From assembly GCA_021648745.1 (NCBI GenBank), contig JAKISE010000008.1, positions 1 through 58,749 of the forward strand: a stretch of 58,749 nt of DNA. Reading direction: 5' to 3'. Positions within the stretch are counted from its first letter, which is position 1. The number at the start of each line of letters is the position of its first letter. The stretch is from Cyclobacteriaceae bacterium (lineage in GTDB: Bacteria; Bacteroidota; Bacteroidia; Cytophagales; Cyclobacteriaceae). This document shows, piece after piece, positions 35,489-43,992 of the stretch. Position numbers and translations under genes: made by a program. The notes under the pieces are model-generated. The model saw only the letters and a program-made list of their open reading frames with translations, made no database searches and had not been told where the DNA came from.

Positions 35489-36951
35489 AGAAGTTCTTTT
35501 CGTAATCGAGCAACTGGTAAATCGAGCTGCTCCCTATATTTTGCTACCGTTCTACGAGCAATGGTGTACCCTTTTTCGCGAAGAAACCCTTCCAGTTTAT
35601 CATCTGATAATGGCTTTGATTTATCTTCTTTATTGATCAATTTTTTGAGCTCGTTTTTAACCTCTCTGCTACTTACATCTTCTCCAGAGTCAGTAGCAAT
35701 ACCTTCGGAAAAGAAATATTTCAGCATAAACGTACCAAATTCTGTTTGAATGGATTTGCTATTGGCCACACGGCTTACAGTGGAAATATCCATATCAATT
35801 TTTTCAGCAATGTCCTTTAAAATCATTGGCCTGAGTTTGCTCTCATCTCCTGTTAAAAAATACTCATGTTGGTAATTAACAATGGTGCGCATTGTTTTAA
35901 GCAAGGTTTGCTGGCGTTGTCTTATGGCATCGATAAACCATTTTGCCGAATCCAGTTTTTGTTTCACAAACGAAACCGTCTCCTTTAATTTTTTATCGCT
36001 TTTATCGCTTTTAGCATAGGCCTCAAACATATCCGAGTAAGAAGCACTCACTTTTAACTCAGGCGCATTTCTTGAGTTTAAGGCAATCTCCAATTCGCCA
36101 TCATTATTGGTTAAAATAAAATCAGGAATAATGTACTGCGTCTTTACCAATCCTGTTGACGTTCCTCCTGGCTTTGGATTTAGCTTGGTAATAATCTCAA
36201 TGGCGGGCTTTATATCTTCCTCATCTTCGAGGTCAAGTTTTTTAATAATTTTAGCATAATGCTTTTTGGTAAATTCATCAAAGCACCGATCTATAATAGT
36301 GTAAGCTAAGCGTGAATTTGGATTTTGCTCATGAAGCCTTTCCAATTGAATAAGTAAGCATTCTTGCAAATTTCGAGCACCAATGCCGGCAGGGTCAAAA
36401 TCCTGAATTTTAAATAAAATTTCTTCTAACTCCTCTTCATCGGTTTCTACATTTTGAGCAAATACCAAATCGTTGATAATAGCCTCCATATCTCTACGGA
36501 TGTAGCCATCACTTTCAATACTACCTATGAGTTGCTCTCCTATTTTAACTTGCCGTTCATCCAAGTTGAGGTAGCCAAGTTGGGCTAGTAGCTGCTCATT
36601 TAAAGTAGCCGAAGTAGAAATAGGCATTTCCTTATCTTCAAACGCTTCTCCATCGCCTTGCATTTTGTAACCCCCAAAATCATCATCACGCAAATAATCT
36701 TCTACATTAATCTCGTCTTCCGGTTTTACCTCTTCTTCTTTCTTTTCTTCAAAATCAGCATCGGCAGAATCTTCTTGTTGTTGTAATGGGCTCTCCTCTT
36801 CTTCTCCTTCTTCCAAAGCTGGATTTACTTCTAACTCTTCCTCAATACGCGATTCCAACTCAGCTGTAGGCACTTGCAAGAGCTTTATAAACTGAATCTG
36901 CTGCGGACTCAATTTCTGGCCTAAGGTTTGGGAAAGGGTTAGTTTTTGCAT
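35485..36951 (-). CDS. rpoN: RNA polymerase sigma-54 factor
   Basis: 488 residues. The N-terminal region I is LTLSQTLGQKLSPQQIQFIKLLQ-type glutamine/leucine-rich activator-contact sequence. It is followed by an acidic region II and the DNA-binding region III. The RpoN box is ARRTVAKYRE near the C-terminus. The long acidic stretch around residues 40-85 is typical of the variable region. It heads an operon with the PAP2-like and hydratase genes. A -7-like TATTTTTG lies just upstream. Confidence 0.95.
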   Translation of the reverse strand: MQKLTLSQTLGQKLSPQQIQFIKLLQVPTAELESRIEEELEVNPALEEGEEEESPLQQQEDSADADFEEKKEEEVKPEDEINVEDYLRDDDFGGYKMQGDGEAFEDKEMPISTSATLNEQLLAQLGYLNLDERQVKIGEQLIGSIESDGYIRRDMEAIINDLVFAQNVETDEEELEEILFKIQDFDPAGIGARNLQECLLIQLERLHEQNPNSRLAYTIIDRCFDEFTKKHYAKIIKKLDLEDEEDIKPAIEIITKLNPKPGGTSTGLVKTQYIIPDFILTNNDGELEIALNSRNAPELKVSASYSDMFEAYAKSDKSDKKLKETVSFVKQKLDSAKWFIDAIRQRQQTLLKTMRTIVNYQHEYFLTGDESKLRPMILKDIAEKIDMDISTVSRVANSKSIQTEFGTFMLKYFFSEGIATDSGEDVSSREVKNELKKLINKEDKSKPLSDDKLEGFLREKGYTIARRTVAKYREQLDLPVARLRKELL

Positions 36952-36968
36952 TTAAAAAATTAGTTAAT

Positions 36969-37001
36969 CAAAAATAGGAGGTTTTTCTTCACCCTATACA
37001 A
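36969..37001 (-). promoter_or_regulatory. Putative promoter of rpoN
   Basis: On the minus strand TATTTTTG (36969-36976) fits TAnnTTTG and a TTG (36999-37001) lies 22 bp upstream, slightly wider than the usual 19. No gene is seen in the rest of the gap 36952-37314. Confidence 0.4.
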
Positions 37002-37314
37002 TTTTGATGCCTTAAAATATGCCATATTAAGTAGGTTTCATTGAATTATCAGTTAAAAAGTAGTTTTTTTGCGGTCGGTTTAATTAGTTAGATACTAAAG
37101 GTAGATAAAATGTAAACACTATATCATTTGTTAAAAACTATCCTTCGATGCTTTAATGATAGAATGAATGCTTCAATAAATAGAACTAAACCATTGAAAT
37201 AATATGTTATTATTTTCGCATTAAATCATTCTCTCATTAACAGCTGGTTTTAAAAAATGATTGTTCATCGTGTACCGTAAATAGTTTAGTTTAGAAAAAA
37301 TACGATATAAAATT

Positions 37315-38748
37315 ATGCAACGGATTAAAATTAAAGAACTGCTTAAAGGTGAAAAACTTGGAAAGCAAGTAAAAGTGATGGGATGGGTACGAACCTTTAG
37401 AAGCAACAGGTTTGTTGCTCTAAATGATGGCTCTACCTCAAATAATATGCAAGCCGTTGTTGATTTTGAAAATTTTGAGGAAGCCCTACTAAAGCGAATT
37501 ACAACGGGTGCCAGTGTAAGTATTACAGGAGAGCTCGTAGAGTCGCAAGGCAAAGGACAAGCGTTTGAAATTATGGTTAGTTCTCTTGAAATCCTAGGAG
37601 ATAGCGACCCTGATGAATACCCTCTACAACCTAAAAAACATAGCCTGGAATTTCTTCGAGACATTGCTCATCTACGAGTTAGAACCAACACTTTTGGCGC
37701 CATTTATCGTATTCGTCATCAAATGATTTATGCCGTACATACATTCTTTCATAATAAAGGATTTGTGAACGTACATACGCCTATAATAACAGGTTCGGAT
37801 GCAGAAGGAGCCGGTGAAATGTTTCGAGTTACTTCGTTAAATCTAGAGAACCCTCCTAAAACAGAAGATGGCAAAGTAGACGAAAGCAAAGACTTTTTTG
37901 GACATGAAACTAACCTAACGGTATCAGGTCAATTAGAAGGAGAGACAGCTGCCATGGCCTTAGGTGAAATTTATACGTTTGGCCCAACCTTTAGAGCTGA
38001 AAATTCAAACACTAGCCGTCATTTAGCAGAATTTTGGATGATAGAGCCAGAAATGGCCTTCTGCGATTTGCAAGGCAATATGGATTTGGCCGAAGAGTTC
38101 GTAAAATACCTCGTAAGCTATGCCTTAGAAAATTGCAAAGAAGACCTTGCTTTACTTGATAAGCGAGCAGCTGATGAAGACAAATCGAAGCCTCAAATCG
38201 AACGAAACGAAATGGGATTAATCGAGCGATTAGAGTTTGTTGCCACCAACGATTTTGAGCGTGTAACTTATACCCAAGCCATCGAAATTCTACGTAACTC
38301 AAAGCCAAACAAGAAAAAGAAATTCAAATACATCATAGAAGAATGGGGTGCTGATTTACAGTCGGAACATGAGCGATTTTTAGTAGAGAAACATTTTAAA
38401 AAGCCCGTAACCCTTTATAACTACCCTGCCACCATTAAGGCATTTTATATGCGAGCTAACGAAGACAATAAAACGGTAGCTGCTATGGATGTACTCTTCC
38501 CAGGTATTGGCGAAATTATTGGAGGCTCTCAACGTGAAGAACGTTTAGATGTGCTTAAAGAGAAGCTTGCTGTTATGAACATTGAAGAAAAGGATCTTTG
38601 GTGGTATTTGGACACCCGTAAGTTTGGAACTGCCCCTCATAGTGGGTTCGGCCTTGGCTTCGAGCGTATGGTTCAATTTATTACAGGCATGGGTAACATA
38701 AGAGATGTAATCCCTTTCCCTAGAACTCCAGGAAATGCGGAGTTTTAG
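37315..38748 (+). CDS. asnS: Asparaginyl-tRNA synthetase
   Basis: 477 residues, class II. The N-terminal OB-fold begins IKIKELLKGEKLGKQVKVMGWVRTFR. Class II motif 2 is FRAENSNTSRHLAEFWMIEPEM and motif 3 is GFGLGFERMVQFITG near the end. The long insertion of about 60 residues between motifs is normal for AsnRS. It is monocistronic with a terminator at 38771. Confidence 0.97.
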   Translation: MQRIKIKELLKGEKLGKQVKVMGWVRTFRSNRFVALNDGSTSNNMQAVVDFENFEEALLKRITTGASVSITGELVESQGKGQAFEIMVSSLEILGDSDPDEYPLQPKKHSLEFLRDIAHLRVRTNTFGAIYRIRHQMIYAVHTFFHNKGFVNVHTPIITGSDAEGAGEMFRVTSLNLENPPKTEDGKVDESKDFFGHETNLTVSGQLEGETAAMALGEIYTFGPTFRAENSNTSRHLAEFWMIEPEMAFCDLQGNMDLAEEFVKYLVSYALENCKEDLALLDKRAADEDKSKPQIERNEMGLIERLEFVATNDFERVTYTQAIEILRNSKPNKKKKFKYIIEEWGADLQSEHERFLVEKHFKKPVTLYNYPATIKAFYMRANEDNKTVAAMDVLFPGIGEIIGGSQREERLDVLKEKLAVMNIEEKDLWWYLDTRKFGTAPHSGFGLGFERMVQFITGMGNIRDVIPFPRTPGNAEF

Positions 38749-38770
38749 GAAATAAGTAAACTATATAAAA

Positions 38771-38802
38771 AAGGTCTGACAATAATTATCAGATCTTTTT
38801 TA
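38771..38802 (+). terminator. Rho-independent terminator of asnS
   Basis: GGTCTGA and TCAGATC pair over seven bases (one G-U), followed by a T run, 25 bp after asnS. Confidence 0.75.
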
Positions 38803-38836
38803 TTGCATTAAAATCTTCTTCTAAAAGAGAACTTTA

Positions 38837-38852
38837 TGTGACAATTATCACA
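38837..38852. promoter_or_regulatory. Crp/Fnr-like palindrome upstream of nap
   Basis: TGTGACAATTATCACA is exactly TGTGA-N6-TCACA, the consensus symmetry of Crp/Fnr-superfamily operators. It lies 110 bp before napD. Confidence 0.6.
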
Positions 38853-38912
38853 ATTATTTTTCAAAACTGACAGGCATCATCTTTCTTCTTTGTAATTTTC
38901 ACTCACATTGCA

Positions 38913-38930
38913 ATGTGGTTCACACCACAT
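38913..38930. promoter_or_regulatory. Second palindrome, close to the nap start
   Basis: ATGTGGTTCACACCACAT has 7-bp arms (ATGTGGT/ACCACAT) with a four-base centre and ends 31 bp before napD. It could be the binding site of another regulator or of a repressor near the promoter. Confidence 0.45.
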
Positions 38931-38961
38931 AGAAAAGCGATAGATATAAATTGTCAAATAG

Positions 38962-39222
38962 ATGCCAATTAAAAGTTACGTAGTATTCCCTCGTACAGGA
39001 GAAAAGAATCAACTTATAAAGTTGTTAGAAAACACCGAGCATTGCGATGTACTACCTTCTTCCAATAAAGAGGTACTGGTATTAGTTACAGATACCAAAA
39101 ACGACCAGCAAGAAGAGGCTCTTCATCAGGCGCTAGACAATATAAACGAAATTGAACATTTAAATTTAGTTTCAGGATTTAGTGAAAAAGTAAGCTATGA
39201 TGAACAGAAGAAACTTTCTTAA
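38962..39222 (+). CDS. napD: NapD-like chaperone for nitrate reductase
   Basis: 86 residues, cytoplasmic, compact ferredoxin-like pattern (SYVVFPRTGEKNQLIKLLE, LVLVTDTKND). NapD proteins bind the twin-arginine signal of NapA until the molybdenum cofactor is inserted. The primary sequence similarity is weak; the position, small size and fold pattern support the call. The stop is 26 bp inside napA, so the two are translationally linked. Confidence 0.7.
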   Translation: MPIKSYVVFPRTGEKNQLIKLLENTEHCDVLPSSNKEVLVLVTDTKNDQQEEALHQALDNINEIEHLNLVSGFSEKVSYDEQKKLS

Positions 39223-41518
39223 AAAAGCTGCAGCTGCCTCGGCCATGGCTGCAGCAGCCACAATGATACCGGGTATTCTCTTTGCCTCCGACCAGGTAGA
39301 TGATAATATTACTGGAGATATTAATTGGACTAAAGGCCCTTGCCGGTTTTGCGGAGTTGGCTGTGGGGTATTAATAGGTACTCAAAAAGGAAAGGCTGTA
39401 GCTGTAAAAGGTGATCCCAATAGCTCTGTAAACAAAGGATTACTTTGTGTTAAAGGCTACCATCAAATAATGTGTACTTCTTCTGCCGATAGGCTTACCA
39501 AACCCTTAGTTAAGAAGAATGGCAAGTATGTAGAAACTTCGATGGAAGAAGCTCTCGATTTAGTGGCTTCCAAAATGAAAGAAACCATTGAAAAGCATGG
39601 TAAGGATTCTGTGGCTATGTACACCTCAGGTCAATCCACTATACCAGAAGGCTATGTGGCTTCGAAATTTATGAAGGGTGCTATTGGAACCAACAACCTT
39701 GATTGCAATGCCAGACTTTGCATGGCAAGTGCGGTAACTGGCTTTTTAACCACTTTTGGTGCAGATGAACCAATGGGGTGCTACGAAGATATTGAGTATG
39801 CCAATGTATTTGTTCTTTGGGGAAATAATATGGCTGAAATGCATCCTGTTTTATTCTCAAGAATGCTGGACAATAGGCTAACCCGAAAAAATGTTAAAAT
39901 AATAGACCTTGCCACTCGTACAACAAGAACCAGTAAAGCAGCCGATAAGTCAATTTTATTTAAACCTCAGGCTGACTTAGCCATTGCTAACGCCATTTGT
40001 TACGAGATCATAAATAATGGATGGGTTAATAATAGTTTTGTAGAAAAACATATTGTTTTTAATAAAGGCAAAACCAATATTGGTTATGGCTTAGAGGATA
40101 AATTCAAATTTAAAGACAAAGCCACTCCTATCGATTTTGAACAGTATAAGACTTTCTTAGAAGGTTACAGGCCTGATAAAGTAGAAGCCATTACAGGAGT
40201 TTCTGCTAAAGACATAAAATACCTTGCTTCACTATATGGCGACCCAAATTTAAAAGTGGTTTCCTATTGGTGCATGGGCTTGAACCAACATACCAGAGGT
40301 ACTTGGATGAATAACCTAGTGTATAATATTCACTTACTTACAGGCAAAATATCTCAACCTGGTAATGGCCCATTTTCATTAACTGGGCAACCCAGTGCTT
40401 GTGGCACAGCTCGTGAAGTAGGCACATTTACGCATAAGCTACCTAAAGGAGTTGTTACAAATAAAAAACACCGCGAACTCGCAGCTAAAATATGGAAAGT
40501 ACCTTACGATAGAATCCCAGATAAACCCACTTACCATGCTACCGAAATGTTTAGGGCTGTTGACCGAGGAGATATAAAATTTATTTGGACCCAAGTAACC
40601 AACCCATTGGTTTCGTTACCTAAAACAGGCAGATACCGCCCTGCCATGCAAAAAGATAGTTGCTTTGTTGTAGTTTCAGACGTGTTTCCTACCCCTACCA
40701 GTGATGTAGCTGATGTAATTTTACCGGCTGCGTGGCATGTAGAAAAAAGCGGAATGTATGGCAACTCCGAACGCAGAACCCAATATTGGGATAAAATGGT
40801 AGAAGCTCCTGGCGAAGCAATGCCTGATGCCTGGATGACAATAGAGATTGCGAAGCGTATGGGTTATGGCGACCTTTTCCCTTATAGTAAGGAAAATCAT
40901 CACGAAGAAATTTATAACGAGTATCGCCAGTTTCATGTAGGCAAAAAGCACAACATGGCCCCAGTTGAGGTGTTAAAAAAACAAAGTGGTGTAATTTGGC
41001 CATACATTGAAGAAACAGGCAAATCAACTCAGTGGCGTTTTAATTCAAAGTATGACCCTGCTTGTGATTCAACTAAGGAGTTCGATTTTTATGGCAAGCC
41101 CAACGGCAAAGCTGTAATTTGGCAACGCCCCTACGAACCAGCACCAGAAGTGCCTGATAATGAATACCCGTTCTGGTTAAATACCGGTAGGGTAATCGAG
41201 CATTGGCATACTGGCTCTATGACTCGTAGAATACCAGTATTGCATCAAGCCGTACCGAATGCTTATGTAGAGTTTCATCCAGACGATGCAAAGCAGATGG
41301 GCATTAGAAATAAGCAGAAAGTAAAAGTAATTTCTCGAAGAGGAACAACGGTTTTACCTGCCTCTATTAATGAACGTGGCATGCCAACCAAAGGTCAAGT
41401 GTTTGTTCCGTTTTTTGACGAAAGCATGTTAATAAATGACGTTACATTAGATGCATTTTGCCCGATATCAAAAGAGCCTGATTATAAAAAATGTGCCGTT
41501 AGAATTGAAAAAGTATAG
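39197..41518 (+). CDS. napA: Periplasmic nitrate reductase catalytic subunit
   Basis: 773 residues. A twin-arginine signal (MMNRRNFLKK, then an Ala-rich hydrophobic run) directs export. C49, C52, C56 (CRFCGVGCG) and a fourth Cys in GLLCVKG bind the 4Fe-4S cluster. DCNARLCMAS supplies the molybdenum-ligand Cys. The bis-MGD domains follow through QVTNPLVSLPKTGR, GNSERRTQYW and HTGSMTRRIP. Nitrate is reduced to nitrite in the periplasm. An ATG one codon later is an equally likely start. A relation to assimilatory enzymes is less likely given the NapB partner. Confidence 0.93.
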   Translation: MMNRRNFLKKAAAASAMAAAATMIPGILFASDQVDDNITGDINWTKGPCRFCGVGCGVLIGTQKGKAVAVKGDPNSSVNKGLLCVKGYHQIMCTSSADRLTKPLVKKNGKYVETSMEEALDLVASKMKETIEKHGKDSVAMYTSGQSTIPEGYVASKFMKGAIGTNNLDCNARLCMASAVTGFLTTFGADEPMGCYEDIEYANVFVLWGNNMAEMHPVLFSRMLDNRLTRKNVKIIDLATRTTRTSKAADKSILFKPQADLAIANAICYEIINNGWVNNSFVEKHIVFNKGKTNIGYGLEDKFKFKDKATPIDFEQYKTFLEGYRPDKVEAITGVSAKDIKYLASLYGDPNLKVVSYWCMGLNQHTRGTWMNNLVYNIHLLTGKISQPGNGPFSLTGQPSACGTAREVGTFTHKLPKGVVTNKKHRELAAKIWKVPYDRIPDKPTYHATEMFRAVDRGDIKFIWTQVTNPLVSLPKTGRYRPAMQKDSCFVVVSDVFPTPTSDVADVILPAAWHVEKSGMYGNSERRTQYWDKMVEAPGEAMPDAWMTIEIAKRMGYGDLFPYSKENHHEEIYNEYRQFHVGKKHNMAPVEVLKKQSGVIWPYIEETGKSTQWRFNSKYDPACDSTKEFDFYGKPNGKAVIWQRPYEPAPEVPDNEYPFWLNTGRVIEHWHTGSMTRRIPVLHQAVPNAYVEFHPDDAKQMGIRNKQKVKVISRRGTTVLPASINERGMPTKGQVFVPFFDESMLINDVTLDAFCPISKEPDYKKCAVRIEKV

Positions 41519-41520
41519 CT

Positions 41521-42198
41521 ATGCGACAAGGGTATATAATCATCGGATTCTGTATTGTGCTTTTAGTTGCAGCTGGCATAATTGTGAAGGCAAGTTTATC
41601 GGAGGAGCAAGCGTTAAACTATAGTGAAATTATACCTATGCCTGGTACTAATACTTTACCCATTGAAGAAGGCGTATTTAAACTAAGCAATAACGCAGAA
41701 GAATTTTTAGACTTAGTAAATCGCGGGGTAAGTTCTAATCAAACCCTTACTTCTTACTATAATAGAAGAGCTTATCCAGGAGCTCCTCCCACTATTCCTC
41801 ACCCAACAGAAGAAGCCCATAGTATGGGTGGAAAAGATTGTTTGCAATGCCACCAAAATGGAGGTTATGTAGATAAGTACAAAGCCTTTGCTCCAGTTAG
41901 CCCGCATACAGATTATATCAATTGTAAGCAGTGCCATGTACCTGTAAAATCAACAGGATTATTTAAAGCAAATAATTGGTATAAAATGGAAGCTCCTGAG
42001 GCTAAACAGCAAGCTTTGCTAGGAAGCCCTCCCATTATTCCTCATAGCCTTGAAATGCGTAATAATTGCTTGTCTTGCCATGGAGGACCCTCTGCCCCCA
42101 AAGAAATAAGGGTTACTCACCCAAATCGGGTTAATTGCCGCCAATGCCATGCCTTAAATGATAACGCTAAGAACACAACTAAGATATGGACAAGATAA
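41521..42198 (+). CDS. napB: NapB-like cytochrome c with four heme sites (internal duplication)
   Basis: 225 residues; a single N-terminal membrane helix (about 5-23). Four CxxCH motifs are at C107, C135, C183 and C206. Each half has the NapB pattern APP/SPP-x-IPH, CLxCH, then a conserved His and CxQCH (first half 88-140, second half 168-211). Normal NapB has two hemes, so this is a tandem-duplicated form. It would receive electrons from membrane partners and pass them to NapA. It starts 2 bp after napA. Confidence 0.85.
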   Translation: MRQGYIIIGFCIVLLVAAGIIVKASLSEEQALNYSEIIPMPGTNTLPIEEGVFKLSNNAEEFLDLVNRGVSSNQTLTSYYNRRAYPGAPPTIPHPTEEAHSMGGKDCLQCHQNGGYVDKYKAFAPVSPHTDYINCKQCHVPVKSTGLFKANNWYKMEAPEAKQQALLGSPPIIPHSLEMRNNCLSCHGGPSAPKEIRVTHPNRVNCRQCHALNDNAKNTTKIWTR

Positions 42199-42219
42199 AA
42201 AACAATAAATTATATCGTC

Positions 42220-42314
42220 ATTCCTGCGAAGGCAGGAACCTGTCCAAAAAATACCCCCTATTTCAAAAGATTCCTGCAAAGGCAGGAATAATGGAAAAGT
42301 TGATAGGAATGACG
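42220..42314. repeat. REP-like composite repeat at a gene start
   Basis: Two palindromes, ATTCCTGCGAAGGCAGGAAC (42220-42239) and ATTCCTGCAAAGGCAGGAAT (42270-42289), and a terminal AGGAATGACG (42305-42314) that is inverted relative to CGTCATTCCT at the left edge (42216-42225). The block is of the dispersed kind seen also at 27253. The signal-peptide start of the next gene lies inside it. Confidence 0.72.
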
Positions 42315-42929
42315 TTTTTGTTGGGTGGTTTGTTGTTAATATTCTCCTCCTGTTCAGGTCCGTCTCACAAAGACCATGGCCCCCTAGCTGAAATTGAAAA
42401 GCATAGCAATGCAGCAATTGATTACACCGTAAGCTCAGCTCCTTTTACTTATGGCATTGAAAAAGTGGCAGTTACTAATTCTGAAAATGATACACTCTTT
42501 TTTACGCCAAACAGAACTAATCATATACTCTCATTTCCTTGTAATAATTGTCATACCCAACCTCTTAGTAAAATGGCTTCTAACGATCCGTCTGGCAAAA
42601 AAGCACACTGGAATTTTCAATTAAACCATGCAACAGAAGAAGCACTAACCTGCCTCACATGTCATAGCAGCAATGATGTGGAGTACTTAAGGTTAAATAA
42701 TAACAAGAAGGTGGGCTTTAATAAAAGCCAAAAGGTGTGTGCACAATGCCATTCTACTCAATATAATGATTGGGTGGGTGGAGCACACGGCAAAAAACTC
42801 GGAGGATGGGCTCCTCCAAGGGTGTCTAATACCTGCGTAAATTGCCATAACCCGCATTCGCCTGGGTTTGAAACTCGATGGCCGTCACGATTAAATACAA
42901 TAAAAATTCAAGAATTGGATCCTAAATAA
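42291..42929 (+). CDS. Tetraheme cytochrome c lipoprotein
   Basis: 212 residues from the ATG at 42291 (MEKLIGMTFLLGGLLLIFSS followed by C21), a lipoprotein signal. CxxCH motifs are at residues 84, 121, 150 and 182. The last is CVNCHNPHSP, typical of multiheme cytochrome c3-like and NrfB/NapC-neighbour proteins. An upstream ATG (42186) would add 35 residues read from REP-like repeats (CEGRNL, IPAKAGI), which I reject as an N-terminus. It probably relays electrons between the quinol dehydrogenase and NapAB. Confidence 0.82.
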   Translation: MEKLIGMTFLLGGLLLIFSSCSGPSHKDHGPLAEIEKHSNAAIDYTVSSAPFTYGIEKVAVTNSENDTLFFTPNRTNHILSFPCNNCHTQPLSKMASNDPSGKKAHWNFQLNHATEEALTCLTCHSSNDVEYLRLNNNKKVGFNKSQKVCAQCHSTQYNDWVGGAHGKKLGGWAPPRVSNTCVNCHNPHSPGFETRWPSRLNTIKIQELDPK

Positions 42930-42934
42930 CCGCT

Positions 42935-43963
42935 ATGTTTTTTAAGAGAAGAAAGAAAGAAGAAGAAATGGCTCCCCAGAAAACCGAAGGTTGTGGAAGC
43001 GACAGCTGCGGATGTAAACAACCCGATGGATTTGACCAAGTTATCAAAAAACCACTCGACCGAAGATCTGCTTTAAAAGGATTAACTGCAGGTCTATTAG
43101 CAGGCACTGGATTTTTAAATAGTTCATGTAGTGCTACTGCCGGAGATGCCGACAAAGAGCTTGCTTCACTAAAATGGAACGAGTACTTTAAAGGCAATTA
43201 CCAATTGATGACAGCTGAGGAGAAAAACGATACTGTCAATCGACTTGAAAAAATGTATGAACTGAATAATGGAGGTAAAATAAATCTTTCAGATACAGGA
43301 GCAGTAAAAGATGTACTCTATGGCTATGCTTTCAATATTTCTAAGTGTCAAGGCTATATGGATTGTGTTAATGCCTGTGTAGAAGAAAATAACCAAGACC
43401 GAGATTCGCAGATGCAATACATTCGTATTCATGAGTTTAAAAAAGGTCAAATGAACTTTGAAATGGCCGATGATAACTTCTACCACGAAGTGCCGGCTGC
43501 AGGTCATTTTTATATGGGCACCCAATGTTTTCATTGCGAAAACCCACCATGTGTAGACGTTTGCCCTGTAAAAGCTACTTGGAAAGAAAAAGATGGCATT
43601 GTGGTAATAGATTATGATTGGTGCATTGGTTGCCGATATTGTCAGGCAGCTTGCCCTTACGATGGCAGGCGATTCAATTGGTCAACACCACATGTTCCAG
43701 AAAACGAGTTGAACAAAGACCAGCACTATCTAGGAAACAGACCTCGTAAGAAAGGAGTGATGGAAAAATGCACATTCTGTATTCAGCGGTCGCGTAATGG
43801 TGAAAACCCAGCATGTGTAGAAGCTTGTCCTACAGGTGCTAGAATTTTCGGCAATCTCTTAGACCCTGATAGCACCATTCGTTGGGTAATAGAAAATAAG
43901 AAAGTATTTAGATTAAAAGAGGACCTAGGAACTGAACCCAAATTTTGGTATTTCATGGATTAA
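42935..43963 (+). CDS. Periplasmic four-cluster ferredoxin (NrfC/NapG/HybA type)
   Basis: 342 residues. A soluble N-tail with CGSDSCGCKQ is followed by a twin-arginine-like signal (LDRRSALKGLTAGLLAGTG). Four groups of Cys fit four 4Fe-4S clusters: CQGYMDCVNAC, CFHCENPPCVDVCP, CIGCRYCQAACP and CTFCIQR...CVEACP. This is the NrfC/HybA/PsrB electron-transfer subunit family. Together with the NrfD-type gene downstream it should form a quinol dehydrogenase module. Unusually the signal sits about 40 residues in, as in MoCo/4Fe-4S proteins of ActB type. Confidence 0.88.
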   Translation: MFFKRRKKEEEMAPQKTEGCGSDSCGCKQPDGFDQVIKKPLDRRSALKGLTAGLLAGTGFLNSSCSATAGDADKELASLKWNEYFKGNYQLMTAEEKNDTVNRLEKMYELNNGGKINLSDTGAVKDVLYGYAFNISKCQGYMDCVNACVEENNQDRDSQMQYIRIHEFKKGQMNFEMADDNFYHEVPAAGHFYMGTQCFHCENPPCVDVCPVKATWKEKDGIVVIDYDWCIGCRYCQAACPYDGRRFNWSTPHVPENELNKDQHYLGNRPRKKGVMEKCTFCIQRSRNGENPACVEACPTGARIFGNLLDPDSTIRWVIENKKVFRLKEDLGTEPKFWYFMD

Positions 43964-43992
43964 CCATGGATAAATAGTATAAAAAAAGAAGA

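Noticed and set aside
37221..37664. 147-residue open frame on the minus strand
   Set aside because: It lies opposite the 5' part of asnS, which has full family motifs; the frame shows no domain of its own.
42186..42290. N-terminal extension of the tetraheme lipoprotein
   Set aside because: It is translated from REP-like repeats and would place 35 residues before a complete lipoprotein signal.
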